64,000 nt of DNA, taken from the NCBI GenBank assembly GCA_963835595.1, contig CAWIGL010000002.1, positions 620,001-684,000 on the forward strand, written 5' to 3'. The DNA comes from CAWEPK01 sp963835595. Lineage in GTDB: Bacteria; Desulfobacterota; Syntrophorhabdia; Syntrophorhabdales; WCHB1-27. This document shows positions 35,528 to 43,942 of the stretch, piece after piece. Within the stretch, counting starts at the first letter, position 1, and each line of letters starts with the position of its first letter. A model generated the notes under the pieces. It was not told where the DNA came from. It saw only the letters and a list, made by a program, of their open reading frames with translations, and did not search any database. The translations under genes were made by a program, and so were the position numbers.

Positions 35528-36687
35528 GTCGCGCCCCGCGCGGGCGCGTGGATTGAAACTCCTAAGGCTAAATACTACTTGGCGACCGATAGTGTCGCGC
35601 CCCGCGCGGGCGCGTGGATTGAAACCACGCCCCTGACAGAGACAGAGACCATTTTGCAGTGTCGCGCCCCGCGCGGGCGCGTGGATTGAAACTTTTAATT
35701 TACCTCACGGGGCGGCTCCTACGACCAGTCGCGCCCCGCGCGGGCGCGTGGATTGAAACACTACACGTCTTTTTCCTCCGTTTTACTACACGCGTCGCGC
35801 CCCGCGCGGGCGCGTGGATTGAAACAAACTTTTGCAGAATCTTCACAAGGAGGCAAAAAGTCGCGCCCCGCGCGGGCGCGTGGATTGAAACGCTTTTACC
35901 GCTGCTTTGCTCCTGACAGTCACGTTGTCGCGCCCCGCGCGGGCGCGTGGATTGAAACGCATCGGTGCAGGTTTTGAGGTTGATCTGTTCCTGTCGCGCC
36001 CCGCGCGGGCGCGTGGATTGAAACGGTGACTACATGGCCCCAATCGGGTCGCGTCGGGTGTCGCGCCCCGCGCGGGCGCGTGGATTGAAACTTTTAAGGC
36101 CGTCGCCGACGTTGCGGTTTTGAAGTCGCGCCCCGCGCGGGCGCGTGGATTGAAACGAGCGTAGGTGACGACACTGTGATGGTTGCCTGGTCGCGCCCCG
36201 CGCGGGCGCGTGGATTGAAACCCCTGTGCCGCATCGTCTCCACAAAAGTCCTCAGCGTCGCGCCCCGCGCGGGCGCGTGGATTGAAACATCAACCAGAGG
36301 GCAACGGCCGCCCTCGTAACGGTGTCGCGCCCCGCGCGGGCGCGTGGATTGAAACCCTGACGGTTCGGGCGGCCTCATTAGCTTTATGGCGTCGCGCCCC
36401 GCGCGGGCGCGTGGATTGAAACGAGGTTGCCAGAGGACTACTGGCTGGTCCTGACGTCGCGCCCCGCACGGGCGCGTGGATTGAAACCGCTTTTTCAGGT
36501 TCCCGCGCACGGTCGATTGGTGTCGCGCCCCGCGCGGGCGCGTGGATTGAAACCCCTGTGCCGCATCGTCTCCACAAAAGTCCTCAGCGTCGCGCCCCGC
36601 GCGGGCGCGTGGATTGAAACGGCGAAAGGGCGGGCGCATAAGGAGGGCGCCATGAGTCGCGCCCCGCCCGGGCGCGTGGATTGAAAC
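35528..36687 (+). CRISPR. Type I-C CRISPR array, 18 repeats and 17 spacers (16 different)
   Basis: 32-base repeats beginning GTCGCGCCCCGCGC and ending GTGGATTGAAAC. Repeat starts: 35528, 35594, 35661, 35728, 35794, 35860, 35927, 35993, 36060, 36125, 36190, 36257, 36324, 36391, 36456, 36522, 36589, 36656. Spacers are 33-35 bases. The repeat folds as CGCGCCC/GGGCGCG with a 5-base loop, as expected for Cas5c cleavage. Repeats 15 and 18 each differ only at base 13, in the loop (A and C instead of G). Spacers 11 (36222-36256) and 16 (36554-36588) are identical. Transcription is inferred to be rightward from the leader. Confidence 0.98.
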
Positions 36688-36733
36688 CACATAGCAGGCG
36701 CATACGAGCCTTCAGGGCCCTTGCGGGCCCGGC

Positions 36734-37012
36734 GTGCGGGTCAGGGCCGTAATCGAGGCCTCCGACGCAGTAATAGAGCGGGGAGGCTTTCTGCAGCATC
36801 GGGCAAAATTCACGGGCCACGGCATCGGTCTCGATACGGTGGAAGAACCGTACCTAATGGCGGGAAGCGAGGAGGCTCTGCGGGCGGGCGATGTGCTCTG
36901 CCTGGAGTCGGGCATCCTTATCAGGGACGTGATGGGCGCCCGTTTCGAGTACGAGGTCGTTGTCACGGATAGCGGAATGGAAGTACTGGGCGGCGCCGTA
37001 CCGTATCTATGA
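36734..37012 (+). pseudogene. 5'-truncated M24 metallopeptidase remnant beside the array
   Basis: 92 codons from a GTG at 36734; the frame is open back to a TAG at 36692, five bases after the last repeat. The product matches only the C-terminal third of an M24 (Xaa-Pro/methionine peptidase) protein: TGHGIGLDTVEEPYL (metal His and HExP-like motif), then LESGILI (metal Glu) and FEYEVVVTDSGMEVLG as the C-terminal motif. The creatinase N-domain and first two Asp ligands are missing, so the protein cannot be functional as a peptidase. The break coincides with the distal end of the CRISPR array. A GGGCCC-TTGC-GGGCCC hairpin lies at 36715-36730, just before it. Confidence 0.75.
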
Positions 37013-37134
37013 CTGCCATAGGCGCTTTCCGGCTTCCGCGCCTTGCACGCCCCACGCGCCGTGCTTAATTTAAGTTGAGTGCCTTTTGCGCCGGAAGACC
37101 GGCCGGCATAAACCCGAAGGAGGATGGCGCAGCC

Positions 37135-37479
37135 ATGATAAAGGTAAAAAGGATATACGAATCTCCGACGCCTTCATCCGGCGACGGCAGGCGCGTGTTG
37201 GTCGACCGCCTGTGGCCGAGGGGGCTGCGGAAGGACGAGGTGGTCGTGGACGAATGGATGAAGGAGATCGCCCCGAGCAGCGGATTGCGCAAGTGGTTCG
37301 GCCACGACCCGGCGAAATGGGAAGAGTTCAAGAAGAGGTACGGGAAGGAGCTCGAAGACAAAAAAGGGCTCGTCGAGGGGCTCAGGAAAGACGCAAGGCG
37401 CGGGACGGTGACGCTCCTTTACTCCGCGAAGGACGCGGAGCACAACAACGCGGTGGCATTGAAAGACCTCTTGCAGTGA
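37135..37479 (+). CDS. DUF488-family protein
   Basis: 114-residue protein of the DUF488 family. Landmarks: IKVKRIYESP at the start, RVLVDRLWPRGLRKDEV in the middle and the C-terminal GTVTLLYSAKDAEHNNAVALKDLL. Function is unknown in the family. The ATG at 37135 was chosen because the family begins there and GAAGGAGG lies upstream; an in-frame start at 37075 is possible but would add an unconserved segment. It reads toward the amidohydrolase gene. Confidence 0.88.
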   Translation: MIKVKRIYESPTPSSGDGRRVLVDRLWPRGLRKDEVVVDEWMKEIAPSSGLRKWFGHDPAKWEEFKKRYGKELEDKKGLVEGLRKDARRGTVTLLYSAKDAEHNNAVALKDLLQ

Positions 37480-37488
37480 TCCGCTTAT

Positions 37489-37513
37489 CGCAAGCTGGAA
37501 GCGGCCGCTTGCG
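37489..37513. terminator. Hairpin between convergent genes, possible two-way terminator
   Basis: CGCAAGC (37489-37495) pairs with GCTTGCG (37507-37513) around an 11-base loop, ten bases after the DUF488 stop and before the end of the leftward amidohydrolase gene. No U-run follows on either side, so termination is a weak inference. Confidence 0.3.
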
Positions 37514-37589
37514 CGAATCCCGCAAACGGCTTCACCCGGCGGCCTTTCCTCTCGCCCTCACGGCTTACGCCGCCGGCAGCCACCCGTTT

Positions 37590-38555
37590 TTATGCGCTCA
37601 ATGTCGCTGCTGTGCCGCTGAGTATCGCGTCCCCTACGCCGGGACCGAGGGTCTTCAGGCCGTCCACGAAGCCTTTCATGCTTTCTGCAGACCGGATCTC
37701 CTGGGGATAGTCCGTCCCGAAAACGAGCTGGGAGGGCTTCAGCTCAAGGAGCGCCGCCCTGACCGCGTTCAGGTGGCCGAAGAAGCCGCCTGTATCGAAG
37801 TATATCCTGTCGAGATAGTAATCGAACGGCTTGGGCGGGTTTTTGCCGTGCCGGGGGTCGCCCTCGGTGCCCCAGAAAGCCCTGTCCTGGTAGTTCCGCA
37901 CGCGCCCCAGCAGGGCGGCTATCCCTCCGCCCAGGTGGGACATGACTACCTTGAGGCCGGGGAAGCGCTCCAGCACCCCGCCGTTGATCAGCCTGATAGT
38001 GCCCATGACCAGGTTAAACTCCCGGCCCACGGCACGGGCGAGGTCGAAGTCCTCGAAGCTGCCGACCGCCGGCACCGCCAGGCAGGGATGGATGAACAGG
38101 AAGACGCCCAGCTTCTCCACCAGCTCGTAGAATGGGTAGAGCTCCCCGGAGTCGAGCTCCCGTCCCTCCACGATGGAGGCCATCGCCGCCCCTGCAAAGC
38201 CGAGGTCGCCCACGGCCCTCTTTAGCTCGTCGAAGGCCGCATTTCCGCCAAGGGGCGGGATATGGGCCAGCCCCTTGATCTTCGAGGGGAAGCGTTTCTC
38301 CCAGGCGGCCAGGTCGTCGTTGATAAATTTGGCGATGTCCAGGCTCCCGCCCTCTATGCCCGGGGCGCTCGATATGTAGGCGCGGTCGACGCCCGCCAGT
38401 TCCATAGCCTCTATGTGTTTCTCCATCTGATAGAGGCGCGGGTGGAACGAATAGGACGGGATCCCGTTGCTGTAGACCAGCTTGAACGTATCGTTCCCCA
38501 GCTTGGCTTTTACCAGTTTTTCCGGCGCATAGTGGATATGAAAATCGACGATCAT
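37590..38555 (-). CDS. Amidohydrolase-2 family metal-dependent hydrolase/decarboxylase
   Basis: 321-residue TIM-barrel protein of the amidohydrolase_2 (ACMSD-like) group, which includes aromatic acid decarboxylases and hydrolases. Metal ligands: DFHIHY (HxH on strand 1), LFIHPCLAV, VVMSHLGGG (His on strand 6) and VFGTDYPQE (Asp on strand 8). The ATG at 38555 is chosen because GGAGG lies five bases before it and the family starts with the MIVDFHIH strand. It could take part in the carboxylate catabolism seen elsewhere in this window, but no partner gene is adjacent. Confidence 0.86.
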   Translation of the reverse strand: MIVDFHIHYAPEKLVKAKLGNDTFKLVYSNGIPSYSFHPRLYQMEKHIEAMELAGVDRAYISSAPGIEGGSLDIAKFINDDLAAWEKRFPSKIKGLAHIPPLGGNAAFDELKRAVGDLGFAGAAMASIVEGRELDSGELYPFYELVEKLGVFLFIHPCLAVPAVGSFEDFDLARAVGREFNLVMGTIRLINGGVLERFPGLKVVMSHLGGGIAALLGRVRNYQDRAFWGTEGDPRHGKNPPKPFDYYLDRIYFDTGGFFGHLNAVRAALLELKPSQLVFGTDYPQEIRSAESMKGFVDGLKTLGPGVGDAILSGTAATLSA

Positions 38556-38794
38556 CAGTCCCTCCTGCCCGGACACGAGCGAGGCGGCCGGCCGGATATG
38601 CCCGGTCTCCCTCATCATCGCAATCTCAGGGCTGTCCCATTATCGTGCATATGGCCGGTCCCTGTCAACGGGTTCTTGCCATAAGCGGGCCAAACGCTTG
38701 TGGGCCTGAGTATCGGTAAGGCAGGGGAGATTCCGAAATGCGTCTGCCCTGTTGAAAGTCCTACCATGGGTCTTTGGCGGGTGCGGATAACGAA

Positions 38795-39646
38795 TCAGAG
38801 TCTTTCTCCAATCTCCCGCATAAGGATCGCTTTCATGTTCCGGCTCACGTTCCCGACAAAAACGGGGTTGTTAATCAGGGCCTCAAGGTCAAGCCGGATG
38901 CTGCGGATATCCACGCGGGCGACCATCTCAAGGAGTTTTTCCTTGAGGGATTCCATGCTGTCGAACCCTTCGATACAGGAAAGATTGGGCTTGAAGCCTT
39001 TTTGCAGATACCAGAGAAGATCGAAGTAGTCACGGCCTTTCACTGTCACGATAGTCCTGCCGCTCTTCTCCGTCTTCTCCCACTTCCGCGAAAGGATCGC
39101 CCGAATCTTCGTTGCCATGAGCGTGGCCGGGTCAGGCGTCTTGATAAGAATGGACCGGCCGAACTTGAAGACCGGGCGGATATCCGTTTTGTAGCCCCGG
39201 CAAAAGTCGAAATCCGAATAGACCTCGACCTTGAGAAAGAGGATGTCCGTCTCATTCCTGGCGGAAAGGCCCAGATCGCGCAGGATCGGGAACTTGAGGT
39301 AAATGCGGAACTTCTGGACCGTGGTCTTTACCTGAAGATCACTGCGCTTGAGAAAATAGTCTTCCAGGTCCCTGGCCAGCTCTGCCACTTTTACCTTCTT
39401 GGTTTCGTCGATAAAGTCCAAGTCTTCGGAAAGCCGCTGGAGGTCAAAACAGTGGGCGAGGGCCGAGCCGCCATACAAGAGAAGCTGACTATAGACCGGA
39501 TGCGAATAAATGAAATCAAGCACCACAACCTGCAGGTATTCCTTGAAAAGGTTTCGTTTAAAGAGATTGTTCCGGGAAGGTGACTCCCTGATGATATCGG
39601 CAAGAATCGGCTTAATGGTTTCCGTAATGGTTGTTACTTTAGCCAA
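38795..39646 (-). CDS. AbiEii-type nucleotidyltransferase toxin
   Basis: 283-residue toxin of type IV AbiE systems. The DNA-polymerase-beta-like nucleotidyltransferase motif is visible: LLLYGGSALAHCF (GS motif) followed by LSEDLDFIDE (two Asp); KGRDYFDLLWYLQK is the conserved C-terminal motif. Established members (for example MenT/AbiEii) modify tRNA or use GTP. It starts with TTG at 39646, overlapping the antitoxin gene by 13 bases, with GAAGGA ahead of it. It probably aborts phage infection; a defence partner to the CRISPR locus 2 kb away. Confidence 0.88.
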   Translation of the reverse strand: MAKVTTITETIKPILADIIRESPSRNNLFKRNLFKEYLQVVVLDFIYSHPVYSQLLLYGGSALAHCFDLQRLSEDLDFIDETKKVKVAELARDLEDYFLKRSDLQVKTTVQKFRIYLKFPILRDLGLSARNETDILFLKVEVYSDFDFCRGYKTDIRPVFKFGRSILIKTPDPATLMATKIRAILSRKWEKTEKSGRTIVTVKGRDYFDLLWYLQKGFKPNLSCIEGFDSMESLKEKLLEMVARVDIRSIRLDLEALINNPVFVGNVSRNMKAILMREIGERL

Positions 39647-40284
39647 CCGATGATTTCCTTCATCCTGTGCGATTTTTCTTTCTTCACATAACCTTCTAAT
39701 TCTTTGAAATCCCTTTTGGTGAATTCGCCCAAGTTGAGCCGGAGCTCCTCCACGGCCTGCTTGTAGAGCAGCAGCCTCTTGCGGAAATAGAGGAAATCAA
39801 AAAGGGCTTTGGCTTTGGTGGCCTTGAGAATCGAAAAATCGCCCTTCTTCGCAACCTTGAATCCGACAAACAGCTCCTCTTTGATCTTATGGTAGATAAA
39901 GGTCCCCAAGTCATTGGAGAACTGCCCTGTTCTTCGGAGCCCCACCGAAGTTATGTTCCAGGGGATTTCCGTGAGCATGTTATGCTCATAGAGAACGTAG
40001 TCAAGGCTCAGATAAGAGGGCGGATACAGTTTGTTGGCTGAGAATTCCACGTAATCTGAGAAGGTCCCTCTCCGCTCTGCATTGTCTAAATAGCTCTTGG
40101 CCACATAGAGATTCTTTCTGAGGCGAATCATCGTTCCGCGCCGCACCTGCCGGGAAAGGATTATATTCAAGGATGTCCTATCTTCCCCCGTCGGGGCAAG
40201 ATCGGCAGCGTTAAAGAAAGGCAGCGTCGCCACCAGTTTGGCTATTCGTCTTGTTCCGATATGCTCGTTTCTCATAATATACAT
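39634..40284 (-). CDS. AbiEi-type antitoxin/transcriptional repressor
   Basis: About 216-residue antitoxin with an N-terminal winged helix (LVATLPFFNAADLA ... NIILSRQVRRGTMIRLRKNLYVA) and a C-terminal domain containing YLSLDYVLYEHNMLTEIP and ITSVGLRRT typical of AbiEi. In studied systems this protein represses its own promoter by binding inverted repeats. ATG at 40284 or 40275; no ribosome-binding site precedes either, so leaderless translation is possible. First gene of a two-gene operon. Confidence 0.87.
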   Translation of the reverse strand: MYIMRNEHIGTRRIAKLVATLPFFNAADLAPTGEDRTSLNIILSRQVRRGTMIRLRKNLYVAKSYLDNAERRGTFSDYVEFSANKLYPPSYLSLDYVLYEHNMLTEIPWNITSVGLRRTGQFSNDLGTFIYHKIKEELFVGFKVAKKGDFSILKATKAKALFDFLYFRKRLLLYKQAVEELRLNLGEFTKRDFKELEGYVKKEKSHRMKEIIGWLK

Positions 40285-40297
40285 CAATGGTATATTA
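40275..40297. promoter_or_regulatory. Perfect palindrome overlapping the AbiE start, likely autoregulatory operator
   Basis: TAATATAC (40275-40282) and GTATATTA (40290-40297) are exact reverse complements separated by 7 bases, covering the antitoxin start codons and a TATA-rich -10 region; a TTGACG -35-like box lies further upstream on the minus strand. AbiEi proteins bind inverted repeats in their promoters, which makes this the obvious site. Confidence 0.6.
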
Positions 40298-40356
40298 TCA
40301 GAAACGTGTCGTCAAGTGAGGCGCTCCTGTTTCCGGCTACAGATAGTCGGACTTAC

Positions 40357-41508
40357 TTATGGCAGATCGACGGGATACACAATCCTGAACGTAGTCCCCT
40401 CGCCCGGAGAGCTTTCAAAGGATATCCTTCCCTTAAGGTAACGCTCGGTGATAAGCCTTGCGCCGTAAGTGCCGACACCTCTGCCGGCTCCCTTCGTGGA
40501 AAAGGAACGCTGGAACACCTGGAGCTGAACCTCTTTTGGCATTACCGCCGGATTGTGTATCCAAAATTCGGTTCCCCCGGTTGCCGGGCGGCATCCGATG
40601 GTGACTGTCTCACCGTCTTTGGAGGCTTCGATAGCATTTTTCACAAGATTCCCGATAACTCTTCTTAGGAGGACAGGGTCGCTCCTGAAGGTAATGCCCT
40701 CCGAAGCCGGGTCAAGCCGGACAGGGCACTGCGTCTCCCCGCTCTGGCCCTCGTGCTGGTCGATTACTGCCTTCAGGAACTCAATCGTCTCGATGTGTTC
40801 CAGATTGACGGCGAGCTCGTTGCTCTCGGCTTCGAGCAATTGTCTCTGCGCGTTAACCTCCTCAAGCAGACGCCTCGTAAGGGCATGAATCTTTTCTGCG
40901 CGCCTCTCCGGCTCTTTCCAGGGCTTTTCCGCCAGGAGCTGCGAGAAGCCGTGTATCGCCCCCGCCGTATTGATGAGGTCATGAAAGAAGATCCGTTCGA
41001 GTGATTTCCTTCTCTTCTCGTTGCTTATATCGATGGCGGAGAAAAGGGTATACCCCTCCCCGTTAATAGATACGGATGTTGCCCTGACGCGGAGGTCGAG
41101 GGCGTTGCCGTCCCTCTGCAAGATACGGCATTCCCGGACGTCGTCCATTCCTGTCTGGCTCGTAAGGATCGCATTGACCGCACCGCACGTCTGGCAGAAC
41201 TCGGTCGTGCCGCAGCCCTCATGCCTCTCGGAAGCGTGTACGCAATTAAGGGCTTCGCCCGGACGCAGCCCGCATAGGACAAGCGGGTCTTTGACATTGA
41301 GCAGTGAGGTTAAGGCAGCGTTGGCAAAGACAATCTGCCTTTCCCGGTTCAGGATAACGCAGGCCTCGGAAATCCCGTCGAGCAATTGCCGTACGACGGC
41401 GTTCCTGGCAATGCCGTTGAAATGCAGGACCACTTCTTCTTGCGGCTTACGGAAAGGCGGAGCGAATAGGGTAGTTCCGTTTGCACAATTTGCGGATGAG
41501 CCGGTCAT
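40357..41508 (-). CDS. PAS-domain sensor histidine kinase (orphan)
   Basis: 383-residue soluble kinase. The PAS domain lies at about residues 45-165, with an unusual cysteine/histidine set (Cys89, His91, His96, Cys99, Cys105, Cys108) that could bind a metal, heme or iron-sulfur cofactor. Phospho-acceptor His176 sits in FFHDLINTAGAIHGF; the ATPase has N-box NLVKNAIEAS and a G-box GAGRGVGTYGARL. No membrane segment and no response regulator next to it. It is transcribed away from the GntR/UbiD operon across a short shared intergenic region. Confidence 0.88.
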   Translation of the reverse strand: MTGSSANCANGTTLFAPPFRKPQEEVVLHFNGIARNAVVRQLLDGISEACVILNRERQIVFANAALTSLLNVKDPLVLCGLRPGEALNCVHASERHEGCGTTEFCQTCGAVNAILTSQTGMDDVRECRILQRDGNALDLRVRATSVSINGEGYTLFSAIDISNEKRRKSLERIFFHDLINTAGAIHGFSQLLAEKPWKEPERRAEKIHALTRRLLEEVNAQRQLLEAESNELAVNLEHIETIEFLKAVIDQHEGQSGETQCPVRLDPASEGITFRSDPVLLRRVIGNLVKNAIEASKDGETVTIGCRPATGGTEFWIHNPAVMPKEVQLQVFQRSFSTKGAGRGVGTYGARLITERYLKGRISFESSPGEGTTFRIVYPVDLP

Positions 41509-41666
41509 GTGATATCCCTCGCTGGTCGGATTCGAGCTTCGGGAATATTATAGAAAAGGCGATCCTTTTTTGCAAACGTGTCATTCGTGCCTGTCCATCG
41601 GTCCGGGCGTTTTTTTCTTGACAATAATCCGCAAACGATGGAGTATTGAAATGGCGAATATACGAA

Positions 41667-41677
41667 TTGTCGGACAT
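41667..41677. promoter_or_regulatory. FadR-type operator candidate (TTGTCGGACAT) ahead of the GntR gene
   Basis: TTGTCGGACAT matches the FadR-family pattern TNGTNNNACNA except for the last base and contains the perfect dyad TGTC-G-GACA. It lies between a TTGACA box (around 41620) and the regulator ATG at 41703, the right place for autorepression of the second catabolic operon. Confidence 0.4.
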
Positions 41678-41702
41678 TTCAACTTTTGATGGGGCTGCGG
41701 CT

Positions 41703-42530
41703 ATGGAAAACCTCGCAGGGAAAAATGGAAACAGGGCGCCGGCTATGAAGCGACGGGATTTGCAGTTCCGGCCGCTGAAGCCAAAAAGGGCCTTTGAGGA
41801 CATTTCCGCCGAGATCAAAAGGCTGATCTTTTCGGGGGTCCTCAAGCCGGGAGACGTGCTGCCTTCGGAGACGGCACTGGCGGCGCAGTTCGGGGTCGGC
41901 CGCCAGACCGTGCGCGAGGCGTTGCTGCGGCTTAGGCTTGCAGGCTTCATTGTGGTCCAGAAAGGGGCGACGGGGGGAGCGGTCGTGGCCGATACGGTCC
42001 TCAACTCCATAAGCGACCTTTTTCTCGACGCCTTCTGCGTGAAAAAGATGACGACGGACCACCTGACCAGGGCCCGCCTCGACATCGAGAAAGTCATATT
42101 GAAGAACGTCTTCGAGGCAAACGACAGACAGGCCATAGGGCGCATCAGGCAGGCGGTGCGGGAGGCGGCGGTAAAGTTCAACAAGCACCTCCGTCCCTTT
42201 GACGACCAGCTCCGCTTCCACACGCTTCTGGCCGAGGCGACGGGAAACTACGTGTTCGTAATCCTGGCGGAGTCGTTGATGTCCGTCGTCGCCCATTTCC
42301 ACAGCGTCCTCAGGATCGGCATGAGCACGATCAAGAGGGCGCAGGCGGCCCACGAGCGCGTTATCGACGCCCTGGAGAAGGGGGACGAGGCGCGCGCCCA
42401 GGAAGAGCTTGAGGGGGACATCCTCCAGGTGGACCAGACCTACCGGAGCTTGAGGAAGACCGCTGAAGCCGCTGAGAAAAAGCGAAGGACAGTAAGGAAA
42501 ACAAAACAACATAGAGGGGTGGATGGATGA
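41703..42530 (+). CDS. GntR/FadR-family regulator (FCD type) of the second catabolic operon
   Basis: About 275 residues. Winged helix: LKPGDVLPSETALAAQFGVGRQTVREALLRLRLAGFIVVQKG; the FCD ligand domain follows (DDQLRFHTLLAEATGN with later His residues). I start at ATG 41703, since the longer TTG-initiated frame would cover the putative promoter and operator; ATG 41745 is also possible. The stop overlaps the UbiD ATG by four bases (ATGA), so regulator and operon are co-transcribed and probably autoregulated. The C-terminus is Lys/Arg-rich (EKKRRTVRKTKQHR). Confidence 0.88.
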   Translation: MENLAGKNGNRAPAMKRRDLQFRPLKPKRAFEDISAEIKRLIFSGVLKPGDVLPSETALAAQFGVGRQTVREALLRLRLAGFIVVQKGATGGAVVADTVLNSISDLFLDAFCVKKMTTDHLTRARLDIEKVILKNVFEANDRQAIGRIRQAVREAAVKFNKHLRPFDDQLRFHTLLAEATGNYVFVILAESLMSVVAHFHSVLRIGMSTIKRAQAAHERVIDALEKGDEARAQEELEGDILQVDQTYRSLRKTAEAAEKKRRTVRKTKQHRGVDG

Positions 42531-43918
42531 AGAAGAACCTGGATATGCGCGACTGGATCGAGAAGCTGGATAAGGCGGGCGAGCTGCTCACGCTGACGAA
42601 GCCGGTCGATCCGAACACCGAGATGGGCGCCCTGCTTTACGGCTCCCGCGACAAGGCGCTCCTTTTCAAAGACGTCAAAGGCTTTCCGGGATGGAGGGCG
42701 CTGGGCATGGCGCCCGCAAACCTTAAGCAGGCGGCCCTTGCATTCGATGTCCCCTTGGAAGGCGTGATAAGGGAGTTCTCGAGGAGGGCGAAGAACATGC
42801 GGAAAACGGTGGTGATCGAGGACAGCCCGCTGAAGGAGGTCGTGCATACGGGCGACGAGGTGGACCTGACCAGGCTGCCTGCGCATATCGCCGGGCAGCG
42901 TGACGGCGGACGGTACATCACCTCCGGCCTCATCATTGCCCGCGACCCCGATACGGGCATCAGGAACATGAGCTTCCACCGTATGCAGATCAAGGGGCCG
43001 AGAAGGCTCGGCATCCTGATGGTTCCCCGGCACCTGTACCTGATCCATCAGAAGAACGAGGCGCAGAACAAGCCGACCCCTATCACCGTCATGATCGGCC
43101 ACCACCCCATGTTCTATTTTGCCGCGGCCTACACGGGACCCGCCGACATGGACGAGCTGGAGCTCGCGGGCGCCCTCCTTCAGGACGACGTGCAGGTGCT
43201 CCAGTGCGCGACGAACGACCTCCAGGTGCCCGCGTTTTCAGAGGTTTGCTTCGAGGGAGAGATACTGCCCAAGGTCCGGGAGGAAGAAGGGCCGTTCTCC
43301 GAGTTCCAGGATTACTACGTCGCGGGGACCGGCATGAACCCCGTGATACAGGTCAACAGGTTCATGATGCGCAAAGACGCCATCTACAAGGAGATACAGA
43401 ACGGGTCCGAGGTCGAGGGCTGCGTTTACCACAAGATCCCCATGTCGACCGCGATTTACGAGCGGCTACAGACGGTGGGCGGTTTCACCGACCTCATCAA
43501 CGTGCTGATGCTGCCCGGCATTTTCGCCTGCGTCGTCCAGTTGAAGCAGCGCTTCAAGGGGGAGGCGAAGAACGTGCTCATGGGCGCCCTCTCTTCCCAG
43601 TACCTCCATCCGAAGGTCGTCATCGCCGTCGACGAGGACGTGGACATCTTCAACCCGGCCGACGTAATATGGGCGCTCAACACGCGGGTCAACCCGGCGA
43701 CGGACGTCTTCATCGTCAACGACGTGAGGGTCCACCCGATGGACCCGACGGGCTTCGAGGTGGTAAAACCGGGCAGCCCCCTCGGCTGGTCGAGGATCGG
43801 CTCGAAGATGGGCATCGACGCCACGAAGCCGCCTTTGTCGGAGCCGGAGGCGAGGTTCGAGTTCGAGCGCATAAGGCCGATCAACATAGATAAGATCAAA
43901 AGGGAAGACTACCTGTAA
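42527..43918 (+). CDS. UbiD-family prenyl-FMN-dependent decarboxylase (second copy)
   Basis: 463-residue homologue of the decarboxylase at 16102. Key residues: Arg152 in FHRMQ, Glu254 and Glu259 in EEEGPFSEF, and the DEDVDIFNPADVIWALNTR C-terminal landmark. Divergence between the two copies is large, so they probably act on different acids. It is translationally coupled to the GntR gene upstream and followed by a symporter, aminotransferase, dehydrogenase and carrier, indicating a pathway that decarboxylates an unsaturated or aromatic acid and oxidises a hydroxy/keto acid product (inference). Confidence 0.92.
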   Translation: MKKNLDMRDWIEKLDKAGELLTLTKPVDPNTEMGALLYGSRDKALLFKDVKGFPGWRALGMAPANLKQAALAFDVPLEGVIREFSRRAKNMRKTVVIEDSPLKEVVHTGDEVDLTRLPAHIAGQRDGGRYITSGLIIARDPDTGIRNMSFHRMQIKGPRRLGILMVPRHLYLIHQKNEAQNKPTPITVMIGHHPMFYFAAAYTGPADMDELELAGALLQDDVQVLQCATNDLQVPAFSEVCFEGEILPKVREEEGPFSEFQDYYVAGTGMNPVIQVNRFMMRKDAIYKEIQNGSEVEGCVYHKIPMSTAIYERLQTVGGFTDLINVLMLPGIFACVVQLKQRFKGEAKNVLMGALSSQYLHPKVVIAVDEDVDIFNPADVIWALNTRVNPATDVFIVNDVRVHPMDPTGFEVVKPGSPLGWSRIGSKMGIDATKPPLSEPEARFEFERIRPINIDKIKREDYL

Positions 43919-43931
43919 GGGGGCAATATAA

Positions 43932-43941
43932 GGGGGGGGGG
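43932..43941 (+). repeat. G10 homopolymer directly ahead of the symporter start
   Basis: Ten consecutive G residues end two bases before the GTG start at 43943 (12 bases before the alternative ATG at 43955). The tract supplies a Shine-Dalgarno-like sequence; its length could vary by slippage, which would alter spacing to the start codon rather than the reading frame. Confidence 0.75.
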
Positions 43942-43942
43942 C

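Noticed and set aside
35501..36692. Several frames crossing the CRISPR array on both strands with repeated RPARARGLK or FNPRARAGRD text
   Set aside because: They are translations of the repeats and spacers, not proteins.
36715..36730. GGGCCC-TTGC-GGGCCC hairpin after the array as a transcription terminator
   Set aside because: No U-run follows, and it lies at the start of the M24 remnant; kept only as a remark.
36734..37012. Treating the 92-codon M24 frame as an intact small peptidase
   Set aside because: It lacks the N-terminal domain and two essential metal ligands, and begins at the array boundary.
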